A stretch of DNA of 64,000 nucleotides from an uncultured Pelagibacteraceae bacterium (GCA_902623495.1 CACNTW010000005.1:16548-80547); one strand, 5' to 3'; counted from the stretch's first letter, positions 28,515-36,404 are shown. Translations and numbers: made by a program. The notes: generated by a model not told the origin, from the sequence alone.

Positions 28515-29071
28515 AAATAAACGCAACAGAAATAAGAGTGGGAATGATATTGGAATATAAGGACGATCTATGGGAGGTATTAAAAACTAATCATGTTAAA
28601 CCTGGTAAAGGTGGGGCATTTGCTCAGATTGAAATGAAAAGTTTAATTAAAAACACAAAACTTAATGAAAGATTTAGGTCTAGCGAAACTGTAGAAAAAG
28701 CATCAATAGATGAAGAAAAATATAATTTCTTGTATAGTGATGAAAATGATTTTTATTTTATGAACCCCTCATCGTTTGAGCAAATTAATTTAAGTAAAAG
28801 CATAGTAGGTGATAAAGGTAAAATGCTTACAGAAAATCTAGAGGTAACTATTAACTTCTATAATGAAAATCCCTTGAGTATTTTACTTCCGAACCAATTA
28901 AAATGTAAAATAGAAACCACAGATGCTGCATTAAAAGGTCAAACTGTTTCTTCTTCTTATAAACCAGCTATACTTGAAAATGGATTAAGTATACAAGTTC
29001 CTCCTTTTATCGAAAGTGGAGACATTGTAATTGTTGATACTAGAACAATGGAGTACGTTAAAAAAATTTAG
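28511..29071 (+). CDS. efp: Translation elongation factor P
   Basis: Relieves ribosome stalling at polyproline. Three-domain, 186-residue protein with the N-terminal loop HVKPGKGGAFAQIEMKSL; Lys33 in PGKG corresponds to the residue beta-lysylated in E. coli. The C-terminal domain ends in ESGDIVIVDTRTMEYVKK. No modification genes (epmA/epmB) are in the window. It overlaps thiE by 4 bp and is followed 1 bp later by suhB. Confidence 0.97.
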   Translation: MKINATEIRVGMILEYKDDLWEVLKTNHVKPGKGGAFAQIEMKSLIKNTKLNERFRSSETVEKASIDEEKYNFLYSDENDFYFMNPSSFEQINLSKSIVGDKGKMLTENLEVTINFYNENPLSILLPNQLKCKIETTDAALKGQTVSSSYKPAILENGLSIQVPPFIESGDIVIVDTRTMEYVKKI

Positions 29072-29072
29072 G

Positions 29073-29819
29073 ATGAATTCAATATCTCCAAATTTAAACT
29101 TAATGATAAAAGCCTGTGAAAAGGCATCAAAGGTAATAATAAGGGATTTTGGTGAATTGGAAAATTTGCAAGTATCAAAAAAGGGTCCAAAAGATTTTGT
29201 TACCAAAACAGATAAAAGAGTAGAAAATATTTTAATTGAAGAATTATCAAAATCAAAAAAAAATTATTCATTTATAACCGAAGAGACTGGGAAAATTTTA
29301 AATAAAAATAAGGATATTTTTTGGGTCATTGATCCTATTGATGGTACAACAAATTTTTTACATGGAATTCCCCATTTTGCAATTTCAATTGCATTGCAAC
29401 AAAATAGTGAAATCATAACAGGTCTAATTTTTGATCCTATAAAAAATGAGATCTTTTACGCTGAGAAGAATAATGGGTCATATTTTAACAACAATAGAAT
29501 TAGAGTGTCAAATAAATCAAATATTGATGAATGTTTATTCTCAACTAATTGTGAAGGTATAAAATTTGTATACCCTAAGCTTAATTTAAGAAATACAGGC
29601 TGCGCGGCACTTGATTTAGCATATGTAGGATGTGGAAGATTTGATGGTTTTTTTCATAATAGAATTAATTTGTGGGACATTGCAGCAGGTAAAATAATAA
29701 TTGAGGAGGCAGGAGGAAAAGTTAATGACATCAGTAAATTTCAAATAAATAAAATTAATATTAGGGCAGCAAATCTTAATATTTATGAAAAAATGCTTAA
29801 AAAATTAGATAACTTTTAA
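29073..29819 (+). CDS. suhB: Inositol-1-monophosphatase family protein
   Basis: Mg-dependent phosphatase, 248 residues from ATG 29073. The metal motifs are complete: [32 protein letters not shown] and [16 protein letters not shown]. Members hydrolyse inositol-1-P, and in Gammaproteobacteria SuhB also joins rRNA antitermination complexes. The efp-suhB-rpmE neighbourhood fits the SuhB assignment. The longer frame from 29031 overlaps efp and is not used. Confidence 0.92.
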   Translation: MNSISPNLNLMIKACEKASKVIIRDFGELENLQVSKKGPKDFVTKTDKRVENILIEELSKSKKNYSFITEETGKILNKNKDIFWVIDPIDGTTNFLHGIPHFAISIALQQNSEIITGLIFDPIKNEIFYAEKNNGSYFNNNRIRVSNKSNIDECLFSTNCEGIKFVYPKLNLRNTGCAALDLAYVGCGRFDGFFHNRINLWDIAAGKIIIEEAGGKVNDISKFQINKINIRAANLNIYEKMLKKLDNF

Positions 29820-29854
29820 TTGTTTTTAAATTAAATTTCGTTATAAGGCTGCCA

Positions 29855-30085
29855 ATGAAAAAGAATATACATCCTAAATATCATAATATTAAAGTTGAAA
29901 TGACAGATGGCACCCAATTTGAGACAAAATCTACTTGGGGATCTGAGAATGAAATTTTAAAATTAGATATAGATCCAAAATCGCATTCTGCATGGACAGG
30001 TGGAAAACAGAAAATTTTGGACAAAGGAAGAATAAGTAAATTCAATAAGAAATTCCAAAATTTTAGATCTGAGAATAAAAGCTGA
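29855..30085 (+). CDS. rpmE: Ribosomal protein L31
   Basis: A 76-residue protein with [20 protein letters not shown], the standard L31 start, and a [11 protein letters not shown] segment. It lacks the CxxC zinc pairs found in zinc-type L31, like other alphaproteobacterial L31. An AAGG Shine-Dalgarno-like sequence lies 6 nt before the ATG. The stop overlaps the next start by one base. Confidence 0.96.
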   Translation: MKKNIHPKYHNIKVEMTDGTQFETKSTWGSENEILKLDIDPKSHSAWTGGKQKILDKGRISKFNKKFQNFRSENKS

Positions 30086-30660
30086 TGTCTAAAGCCCCTT
30101 TAATGCCAATGGCTACAGCTGTTTGGCTAGTAGAGAATACATCTTTGACCTTTAAACAAATTGCAGATTTCTGTAAGTTGCATGAAGTAGAGATACAAGG
30201 AATCGCAGATGGAGAAGTTGCAAAAGGTATTGTTGGATACAATCCAATAATCTCAGGCCAACTAACAAATGAAGAAATAAAACTCTCTTCTGATGATCAA
30301 AATCGACCTTTAAATATTATTGACTTAGATGTAGAAATAAAAAATTCAGATAACAAAATTAAAAAATATGTACCCTTGTCAAAGAGACAAGATAAACCTG
30401 ATTCAGCTTTATGGTTATTAAAAAATCACTCGATATTGAAAGACTCACAAATAGCAAAGCTTGTAGGAGTAACAAAAAACTCTGTTAGCTCAATTAGGAA
30501 CAAGAGTTACTGGAATTATAATAGTTTAAATGCAAAAGATCCCGTAGCGATGGGTTTATTTTCTCAAAAAGATTTACTTACAGCAATAGAGAAAGCTGAA
30601 AGAAGAGTGATTAGAGAAAAAAAAGATAAAGAGAAATCAATTAATACTAATAAAAGCTAA
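30085..30660 (+). CDS. trcR: DUF1013 protein, TrcR-type cell-cycle transcription regulator
   Basis: A 191-residue protein conserved in Alphaproteobacteria. The N-terminal MPMATAVWLVENTSLTFKQIADFCKLHEVEIQGIADGEVAKGI is the DUF1013 hallmark (seen in part here as an HTH-like helix pair). A second HTH-like unit is DSQIAKLVGVTKNSVSSIRNKSYW. The Lys-rich tail is probably disordered. The symbol follows Caulobacter/Rickettsiales usage and the function is transferred from there. It lies directly after rpmE. Confidence 0.85.
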   Translation: MSKAPLMPMATAVWLVENTSLTFKQIADFCKLHEVEIQGIADGEVAKGIVGYNPIISGQLTNEEIKLSSDDQNRPLNIIDLDVEIKNSDNKIKKYVPLSKRQDKPDSALWLLKNHSILKDSQIAKLVGVTKNSVSSIRNKSYWNYNSLNAKDPVAMGLFSQKDLLTAIEKAERRVIREKKDKEKSINTNKS

Positions 30661-30661
30661 A

Positions 30662-30690
30662 TTGAAATATATAGACAAATAATGTTTAAA
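30662..30690 (+). promoter_or_regulatory. Possible promoter of rpsU-tRNA-fMet
   Basis: TTGAAA at 30662-30667 and TTTAAA at 30685-30690 are 17 nt apart, a loose sigma-70 pattern in the only gap (53 nt) before the rpsU Shine-Dalgarno. TAAAAT at 30687-30692 is a better -10 but needs a 19-nt spacer. In AT-rich DNA this is weak evidence; read-through from trcR is the alternative. Confidence 0.3.
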
Positions 30691-30712
30691 ATGCTAACTA
30701 AACGCACTTTTT

Positions 30713-30725
30713 GGAGGTTGTTATT
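30713..30725 (+). promoter_or_regulatory. Strong Shine-Dalgarno and ATT initiation site of rpsU
   Basis: GGAGG at 30713-30717 is a rare full Shine-Dalgarno in a genome where most starts have none. It is followed after 5 nt by ATT (30723-30725), which aligns with the initiator Met of the S21 family. The only standard start codon upstream in frame, TTG 30711, overlaps the Shine-Dalgarno itself. Confidence 0.7.
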
Positions 30726-30917
30726 AAAATAGAAGTTAAAGACAATAATGTTGAGCAAGCGTTGAGGGTTTTAAAAAGAAAGCTTCAGCGAGATGGTTTT
30801 TTTAAAATAATAAAATTAAAAAATACTTATGAGAAACCATCAGAGAAAAAGAAAAGGATACTCCAAGAAAATATTAAGCGAGTAAAAAAACTTAACAAGC
30901 TCAAGAACAGGATTTAA
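30723..30917 (+). CDS. rpsU: Ribosomal protein S21, probable ATT start
   Basis: Small-subunit protein near the anti-Shine-Dalgarno end of 16S rRNA, important for initiation. The sequence KIEVKDNNVEQALRVLKRKLQRDGFFK matches S21, whose usual alphaproteobacterial start (MQVLVRDNNVDQAL) aligns its Met with the ATT at 30723. No ATG or GTG occurs in frame at the N-terminus; the TTG at 30711 would add four residues and overlaps the Shine-Dalgarno. The product is 64 residues with a basic C-terminus. Initiator tRNA-fMet begins 4 nt after the stop. Confidence 0.88.
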   Translation: MKIEVKDNNVEQALRVLKRKLQRDGFFKIIKLKNTYEKPSEKKKRILQENIKRVKKLNKLKNRI

Positions 30918-30921
30918 AGAT

Positions 30922-30998
30922 CGCGGGGTGGAGCAGCCTGGTAGCTCGCAAGGCTCATAACCTTGAGGTCGGCGGTTCAAATCCGTCCCCCGCAACCA
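30922..30998 (+). tRNA. Initiator tRNA-fMet (anticodon CAT)
   Basis: A 77-nt cloverleaf with CGCGGGG/CCCCGCA acceptor, so position 1-72 is the C-A mismatch that marks initiator tRNA. Anticodon loop CTCATAA, T arm GGCGG-TTCAAAT-CCGTC, discriminator A and encoded CCA. The anticodon stem is CAAGG/CCTTG, so two of the usual three initiator G-C pairs remain and position 29-41 is A-U. It is 4 nt behind rpsU and convergent with gmhA. Confidence 0.97.
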
Positions 30999-31006
30999 GT
31001 CGTAAT

Positions 31007-31588
31007 TTAATATTTTAATTTATTATGCTCTTTGATTAAATACTGAAGCTGAACATGCATTAATATGTGATGAGAGTCCTCAGATATTCCGTAATTTTGT
31101 GAGTTTATATGAATAGAAATATCGCAATGTTTTTTCAGATAACCTCCTTTAAAACCGCTAAAGCCAATTGTTTTAATTTTTTTTTTTTTTGCGAACTTTA
31201 AAATATTTTTTACATTAATCGAGTTTCCGGAAGAGCTTACAATTATGATGATATCATTTTCTTTACAATAACTTTCGGCTTGATAACTAAAAATTTGACC
31301 ATAATTTCTATCATTAGAAATAGCAGTTATAGTCTCTATATTATTAGATAAGCTTAGAATTCTTGGTTTTAAATTTGTTTTTTCTTTACAATATTTTAGA
31401 AAATCAACAACATAATGATTTGCAATTGCAGCCGATCCTCCATTTCCGCAAACATATATTGTCCCATTTTTGTGAATTGTTTTTAATATTTCTTTAACAG
31501 ATAAATCTAAATTTTTAAAATTACTTTTTGAAATAGCTTTAGTTAAAGATTTAATGTATGCATCTGCAAATTTATTTATAGATTTCAT
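31007..31588 (-). CDS. gmhA: SIS-domain sugar isomerase, GmhA-like
   Basis: A 193-residue SIS-fold protein. VCGNGGSAAIANHYVVDFLK is the sugar-phosphate loop and VSSSGNSINVKNILKFAKKK the second one; the C-terminal EDSHHILMHVQLQYLI matches the GmhA catalytic His region. GmhA converts sedoheptulose-7-P to heptose-7-P. The neighbour is a transaldolase-family gene, which could supply or consume sedoheptulose-7-P. The other heptose genes (hldE, gmhB) are not in the window, so the substrate is inferred. Confidence 0.8.
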   Translation of the reverse strand: MKSINKFADAYIKSLTKAISKSNFKNLDLSVKEILKTIHKNGTIYVCGNGGSAAIANHYVVDFLKYCKEKTNLKPRILSLSNNIETITAISNDRNYGQIFSYQAESYCKENDIIIIVSSSGNSINVKNILKFAKKKKIKTIGFSGFKGGYLKKHCDISIHINSQNYGISEDSHHILMHVQLQYLIKEHNKLKY

Positions 31589-31643
31589 AACATACCTTAT
31601 TAAATATAATTTGATTTTTAAATAATAAATAATTTAAATTTTA

Positions 31644-32336
31644 CTAAATCCTAAAGTTCGATTTTTTACTATCATTTAAGAAACCAGCAACAGTTTCTAA
31701 AGATAATTTATTTAAATTTTTTCCAAATTTTTCAATTTTTTCAATAATATTTGGGGGAGTTGTTATTATATGACATCCAATTTTTTTTGCTTGGAGAAAA
31801 TTGTAAGGCTCTCTAGTGCTTGCCCAAAGTATTTGAACATTTTTATATTTTTTTGAAATTCGTATACTCTCTTTAAACTGAGGGATAGGATCATTTCCTG
31901 TATCAGCCATTCTTCCAGCAAATATTGAAATAATAACATTTGTTTTCTTATTAATTACATTTAAAATTTGCCGTGTTTGTTTGGCTGTATATACAGCAGT
32001 TATATTTAATTTTATTTTTTTGCTATTTAGATCTTTAATTACTTTTCCCATAAATTTTCCTTTAGAATTTATTACTGGAACTTTGACATAAACATTTTTT
32101 CCCCATTTACTAATTTTACTGCCCTGTAAAATCATATTAGCTGTGTCATCAGCAAAAACTTCACACGACACAGGTTTTTTTGTTATTTTTATAATTTTTT
32201 TTGAATAATTAACGTAATTTTTGGCTCCAGCCTTTCTCATTAAACTTGGATTTGTTGTAAAACCTTTTACAATTTTTTTTTTTTTAAACTTTTTTATAAG
32301 TTTAATATCAGCAATATCACAAAATATTTTGGTCAA
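31644..32336 (-). CDS. tal: Transaldolase-family protein
   Basis: A 230-residue short transaldolase (MipB/TalC/FSA class). FCDIADIKLIKKF and KGFTTNPSLMRK form the N-terminus; the Schiff-base lysine is in VYVKVPVIN near residue 86; LNITAVYT and ISIFAGRMADTGNDP follow, with LWASTREPYN later. The changed ADTGNDP loop sets it apart from housekeeping Tal, so the precise substrate may differ. It starts directly after pntB's stop side and lies next to the GmhA-like gene. Confidence 0.82.
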   Translation of the reverse strand: MTKIFCDIADIKLIKKFKKKKIVKGFTTNPSLMRKAGAKNYVNYSKKIIKITKKPVSCEVFADDTANMILQGSKISKWGKNVYVKVPVINSKGKFMGKVIKDLNSKKIKLNITAVYTAKQTRQILNVINKKTNVIISIFAGRMADTGNDPIPQFKESIRISKKYKNVQILWASTREPYNFLQAKKIGCHIITTPPNIIEKIEKFGKNLNKLSLETVAGFLNDSKKSNFRI

Positions 32337-33731
32337 CTACAAACTCTTTACAATTTCTTCTGTCATTTTTTTTGCGTCTGCAAACAACATTAGTGTATTA
32401 TCTCTGTAAAAAAGATCATTATCAATTCCTGCGTATCCAGGTGATAGACTTCTTTTTACAAAAAGAACAGATTTACTTTTTTCTACATCTAAAACTGGCA
32501 TACCATAAATTGGACTTTGAGGATCTGATTTAGCAACCGGATTAGTAACATCATTTGCTCCAATTACATATGCTACATCACAATTTGCGAAATCATTATT
32601 TATCTCTTCTAACTCAAAAACTTCATCATATGGCACATTAGCCTCAGCAAGTAGAACATTCATATGTCCAGGCATTCTTCCTGCAACTGGATGTATGGCA
32701 TAAGAAACTTTAACACCATTTTTCTTTAAAGAATCTACCATCTCTCTTAAGGCATGTTGAGCTTGTGCTACTGCCATTCCATATCCTGGCACAATAATCA
32801 CTGAAGAAGCATTTTTCATTAAAAAAGCAGCATCATCTGCGTTACCACTTTTAACAGGTTTCTGCTCTTTGCTTTGAGAACTTGATCCTTGGTCAGTGGC
32901 TCCCCAACCACCTAATATTACATTAAAAAATGATCTATTCATTCCTTTGCACATTATATAAGAGAGTATTGCTCCAGAAGATCCAACTAAAGCACCTGTA
33001 ATTATTAAAGCAGTATTTTCAAGTGTAAAACCTATACCTGCTGCTGCCCATCCTGAGTAAGAATTAAGCATTGAAATTACAACAGGCATATCTGCACCAC
33101 CAATAGGTATTATTAATAATACTCCAACAAAAAAAGAAATTAGTACAATTGACCAAAAAATATTTGAAGATTGCGAAATACACAAATAATAAATAAGAAA
33201 AAATATAGCTATTCCTAACAATAAATTAATAAGATGCTGTCCTTTGAATGTAATTGGGGACCCAGACATTATTCCTCTAAGTTTTAAAAAAGCAATAATT
33301 GAGCCTGAGAAGGTAATTGCTCCAATTGCAGCTCCTAATGACATTTCAATAAGACTTGCGAGTTTAATATTTCCAATGGTTCCTAAATTGAAAGCTTCTG
33401 GCTTAAGAAAAGCTGATATAGCAACAAAAACAGCAGCAAGTCCAACAAGACTATGAAAGCCTGCAACTAATTCTGGCATAGCTGTCATTGGTATTCTAAA
33501 AGCTATGAATGCTCCAATTGATCCACCAATTATTAAGAAAACCAAAACATAAACTAGACCCATGCCATAATTGCCAACAGATAAAAACGTTACTATTATC
33601 GCAATAGCCATTCCTGCGATCCCAAAATAGTTTCCTTGTCTAGATGTTTCGGGTGAAGATAATCCTCTTAAAGCTAAAATAAAAAGAATTCCTGAAATTA
33701 AGTAAAATAAAGCAGATAAATTAGGTGTCAT
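32337..33731 (-). CDS. pntB: NAD(P) transhydrogenase subunit beta
   Basis: Beta subunit of the proton-translocating transhydrogenase that makes NADPH from NADH. The first about 270 residues contain about nine transmembrane helices; the C-terminal NADP-binding domain (dIII) has VIIVPGYGMAVAQAQHALREM, HPVAGRMPGHMNVLLAEA and VIGANDVTNPVA. At 464 residues it is complete. It starts 1 bp after the pntA2 stop in a compact pntA-pntA2-pntB operon. Confidence 0.97.
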   Translation of the reverse strand: MTPNLSALFYLISGILFILALRGLSSPETSRQGNYFGIAGMAIAIIVTFLSVGNYGMGLVYVLVFLIIGGSIGAFIAFRIPMTAMPELVAGFHSLVGLAAVFVAISAFLKPEAFNLGTIGNIKLASLIEMSLGAAIGAITFSGSIIAFLKLRGIMSGSPITFKGQHLINLLLGIAIFFLIYYLCISQSSNIFWSIVLISFFVGVLLIIPIGGADMPVVISMLNSYSGWAAAGIGFTLENTALIITGALVGSSGAILSYIMCKGMNRSFFNVILGGWGATDQGSSSQSKEQKPVKSGNADDAAFLMKNASSVIIVPGYGMAVAQAQHALREMVDSLKKNGVKVSYAIHPVAGRMPGHMNVLLAEANVPYDEVFELEEINNDFANCDVAYVIGANDVTNPVAKSDPQSPIYGMPVLDVEKSKSVLFVKRSLSPGYAGIDNDLFYRDNTLMLFADAKKMTEEIVKSL

Positions 33732-33732
33732 T

Positions 33733-34035
33733 CTATTTTTTTTTCTTTTTATACATTTGCAACATTCTTTGAGTAACTAGAAAACCTCCAAAAATATTAA
33801 TTGCTGCCAAGATAATTGCAAAAAAACCAAAAATATTTGAAATTTCGAAAATTTCTGTCGATGAACCTGCTAAGGCGGCAATTATTGCTCCAACTATGAT
33901 CACAGATGAGATAGCATTTGTAACTGACATTAAAGGTGTATGCAAAGAAGGTGTTACACTCCAAACTACATAATAGCCAACAAAAATTGACAATATAAAT
34001 ATACTCAGCCTAAATATAAAAGGATCTATTTCCAT
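33733..34035 (-). CDS. pntA2: NAD(P) transhydrogenase subunit alpha, membrane part (PntA2)
   Basis: A 100-residue protein holding the membrane segments that in E. coli are the C-terminus of PntA. Three helices are visible, with VWSVTPSLHTPLMSVTNAISSVIIVGA matching the conserved region. Splitting alpha into two polypeptides is usual in Alphaproteobacteria. The ATG overlaps the pntA stop by 1 bp. Confidence 0.94.
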   Translation of the reverse strand: MEIDPFIFRLSIFILSIFVGYYVVWSVTPSLHTPLMSVTNAISSVIIVGAIIAALAGSSTEIFEISNIFGFFAIILAAINIFGGFLVTQRMLQMYKKKKK

Positions 34036-35120
34036 TATTTTACCATTGTTTTTTGGATTATTTCATCTTCTACATTTATTTTAAAACTTTTTTTTTCTTT
34101 ATCGAATAAATTATCAATGAAGTTAAACATATTTTTCGCGTAAAGATTAGAAGCTGATACTGGCAATTTGTTAAGTATATTTGCTTCCCCCATAATTTTT
34201 ACTCCATTATTCTCTATTATTTCATCTGCTTTAGTCAACTCAGAATTTCCTCCTTGTGAAGCTGCTAAATCATAAATTATTGAACCATTAGGCATTACAT
34301 CAATCATATCTTTTTTAATAATGATTGGAGCTTTTTTTCCAGGTATGAGTGCAGTGCAAACAACTATATCAATTTTTTTTAATGTTTCTTTTAACAAATC
34401 CTCTTGTTTTTTTTTAAAATCTTCTGTTGCTTCCTTTGCATAACCTCCCTCGGTCTCTAAATTTTCAGCTCCCTCGACAGTCAAAAATTTACCCCCTAAA
34501 CTTTCTACTTGTTCTTTAGATGCTATTCTTACATCTGTAGCAAAAACAATAGCTCCCATTCTTTTGGCGGTTGCAATTGCTTGTAATCCTGCAACCCCTG
34601 CCCCGACAACTAATACTTTTGCTGCAGATATTGTTCCTGCTGCTGTCATCATCATTGGAATAGCTTTTTGAAAAAATGCAAAAGCATCAATAACGGCTTT
34701 ATAACCTGCTAAATTTGCTTGAGAAGATAGAATATCCATAGATTGTGCCCTTGTTATCCTTGGAAGCAGTTCAAGTGAAAAACAATTAATATTTTTAGAC
34801 ACTAAATCACTTAACTTTTTTTCATTCGAATAAGGGTTTAATATTCCAATTAAAATTTGGTTTTTTTTTAATTTATTTAAAATTTCATCATTTGGAATGT
34901 TCATTTGTAGAATTACATTTGATTTTATTAAAACATTTTCATTTTCAGTTATTCTTGCTCCTTCTTCTTCATATTGTTTATCACTTATTCCAAGATGGAC
35001 ACCATAATTTTTACTTAAATATACTTCTAGTCCCAGAGAAATGTATTTTTTTATCACGTCTGGAGTGATTGCTACTCTTCTCTCATTTTTAATATCTTCA
35101 GGTAAAGATCCAACTATCAT
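34035..35120 (-). CDS. pntA: NAD(P) transhydrogenase subunit alpha, NAD-binding part
   Basis: Soluble NAD-binding domain (dI), 361 residues. Similar to alanine dehydrogenase: MIVGSLPEDIKNERRVAITPDVIKK is the start, RITRAQSMDILSSQANLAGYKAV is conserved, and VLVVGAGVAGLQAIATAKRMGA binds NAD. It works with PntA2 and PntB. It begins 1 bp after the small oxidase subunit gene. Confidence 0.97.
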   Translation of the reverse strand: MIVGSLPEDIKNERRVAITPDVIKKYISLGLEVYLSKNYGVHLGISDKQYEEEGARITENENVLIKSNVILQMNIPNDEILNKLKKNQILIGILNPYSNEKKLSDLVSKNINCFSLELLPRITRAQSMDILSSQANLAGYKAVIDAFAFFQKAIPMMMTAAGTISAAKVLVVGAGVAGLQAIATAKRMGAIVFATDVRIASKEQVESLGGKFLTVEGAENLETEGGYAKEATEDFKKKQEDLLKETLKKIDIVVCTALIPGKKAPIIIKKDMIDVMPNGSIIYDLAASQGGNSELTKADEIIENNGVKIMGEANILNKLPVSASNLYAKNMFNFIDNLFDKEKKSFKINVEDEIIQKTMVK

Positions 35121-35121
35121 T

Positions 35122-35232
35122 TTACAAAAGAAATATGGCCATTAAAACTAATATAACGACAACTGCTATTGAACCCCAAAGTACAAATTTTGTAAAATTG
35201 TTCCATGTATTTTTATGGCTTTCATTATCCAT
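35122..35232 (-). CDS. aa3-type cytochrome c oxidase subunit IV (36 residues)
   Basis: A tiny protein with sequence MDNESHKNTWNNFTKF, then a single membrane helix VLWGSIAVVVILVLMAIFLL. The HxxTWxxFTKF start plus one helix is the pattern of the bacterial aa3 oxidase subunit IV. In many Alphaproteobacteria this gene lies right before pntA, as here (1-bp gap). It should sit in the inner membrane with the terminal oxidase, whose main subunits are not in the window. Found by reading the gap between pntA and rpmJ. Confidence 0.85.
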   Translation of the reverse strand: MDNESHKNTWNNFTKFVLWGSIAVVVILVLMAIFLL

Positions 35233-35238
35233 TGTTTA

Positions 35239-35364
35239 CTACTTCTGTCGTGCTTTGTACTTTGGATTAATTTTATTAATTATATAAACTCTTCCTCTTC
35301 TTTTAACTAATTTGGAGTTTAAATCTCTTTTTTTTATTGACTTAAGTGAGCTTTTAATTTTCAT
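35239..35364 (-). CDS. rpmJ: Ribosomal protein L36 (41 residues)
   Basis: [20 protein letters not shown] followed by [20 protein letters not shown] is the zinc-free L36 form of Alphaproteobacteria (usual MKVRNSLKSLK...RRKGRVYVINK). Here the Cys/His zinc ligands are missing. The ATG lies inside the last codons of the epimerase gene (11-bp overlap), and the stop is 6 bp before the oxidase subunit IV gene. It is probably co-transcribed with its neighbours. Confidence 0.93.
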   Translation of the reverse strand: MKIKSSLKSIKKRDLNSKLVKRRGRVYIINKINPKYKARQK

Positions 35365-36247
35365 AATAGTTTTCCTTAATAAACGAAGAAATATAATCTT
35401 TCAATTTTATTTTACCATATCGTCTTAATATCTTGTTATTATAGGAAATTTTGGTCAAAGCTGAGGCATATCTTTCTCCAGGCCGTGATTTTAGAAGTTT
35501 TGTCTTACTTTTAAACATTTTAGCTACATCCAATATAGAGTAGCTTTTTTTATTCGAGATACTGTAATATTTACATCTATTTTTAACCCAGGCCTCATAA
35601 CATACTTTAATTGTATCATCTACATGAGTAAATCTGCGCGTTTGCGTACCTGGCTTTACCACAGGTAAAGTTTTTTTGTTTAAATAGTGATCCTCAAAGA
35701 TGCCTATTACTGTGGACATTGGACCATTTTTTATTTGTCTCGGTCCATATACATTATAAAAATAGATTACTTCAAATCTAAATTTAAACCATTTTTTTAA
35801 ATTTTGCAGTAATTCTAAATTTTTTGCTTTAGTAAAAGCATATGGGGATAAATTTTTATCATTCCCTTTATCTCCTAAAGATGCTGACGTTGCTGAATAA
35901 ATAATTCTAATGTTATTATCTAGGCAAAATTTAAAAACTGACTTAGATCCTATTGAATTAGAGTCATAACATTCATTAAAATTATTAAAACTCTGGTATA
36001 TTCTAGCAAATTCACCAAAATGAAAGATCGAATCAATTTTATTTTTATACTTTGATAGAATTTTGCTTATTTGTCTAGTATTACCACGTACGTATTTTAC
36101 CCTATTGCTTTTGATATGATTTTTTTTTGTTCCTGTAGAGTAATTATCTAAACTAATAATTTTTTGATTAGTCCTTTTTATTAATAATTCAATTAAATTA
36201 GATCCAACGAATCCTGCACCACCAGTAACAATGATAATTTTTTTCAT
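35354..36247 (-). CDS. NAD-dependent epimerase/dehydratase (sugar-nucleotide, SDR family)
   Basis: A 297-residue extended [17 protein letters not shown] at residue 9 binds [15 protein letters not shown] [20 protein letters not shown] with the catalytic Ser, and [14 protein letters not shown] with the YxxxK pair (Tyr then Lys) are all present. It resembles UDP-glucose 4-epimerase-type enzymes; substrate unknown. Its ATG is only 7 nt after the 5S rRNA 3' end on the same strand, and it overlaps rpmJ. This appears to be a polysaccharide gene lying on the core side of the 5S gene. Confidence 0.85.
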   Translation of the reverse strand: MKKIIIVTGGAGFVGSNLIELLIKRTNQKIISLDNYSTGTKKNHIKSNRVKYVRGNTRQISKILSKYKNKIDSIFHFGEFARIYQSFNNFNECYDSNSIGSKSVFKFCLDNNIRIIYSATSASLGDKGNDKNLSPYAFTKAKNLELLQNLKKWFKFRFEVIYFYNVYGPRQIKNGPMSTVIGIFEDHYLNKKTLPVVKPGTQTRRFTHVDDTIKVCYEAWVKNRCKYYSISNKKSYSILDVAKMFKSKTKLLKSRPGERYASALTKISYNNKILRRYGKIKLKDYISSFIKENYYEN

Positions 36248-36254
36248 TTATGAT

Positions 36255-36372
36255 AGCCTGGCAATGTCCTACTCTTCCATGTCTTAAGACAAAGTACCAT
36301 CGGCGCAGAAAGGCTTGACTTCCGAGTTCGGAATGGGATCGGGTATTACACTTTCGCAATAATCACCAGGCA
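36255..36372 (-). rRNA. rrf: 5S ribosomal RNA (isolated copy)
   Basis: On the minus strand the ends TGCCTGG and CCAGGC pair as helix I. Inside are the conserved CCCATTCCGAACTCGGAAG loop and the GCGCCGATGGTA segment. Length is about 118 nt; the ends are estimated to within a few bases. No 16S, 23S or rRNA-associated tRNA is nearby, so this copy is separate from the main rRNA operon. Confidence 0.95.
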
Positions 36373-36376
36373 AGCT

Positions 36377-36404
36377 TTTATACTAAATTTTTGGAATTCG
36401 TCAA
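36377..36404 (-). promoter_or_regulatory. Promoter-like sequence for the 5S rRNA gene
   Basis: On the minus strand TTGACG (36404-36399, five of six consensus bases) and TATAAA (36382-36377) are 16 nt apart. The expected start, about 7 nt downstream, falls within a few bases of the estimated 5' end of mature 5S. A dedicated promoter is needed if 5S is not cotranscribed with 23S. Confidence 0.65.
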
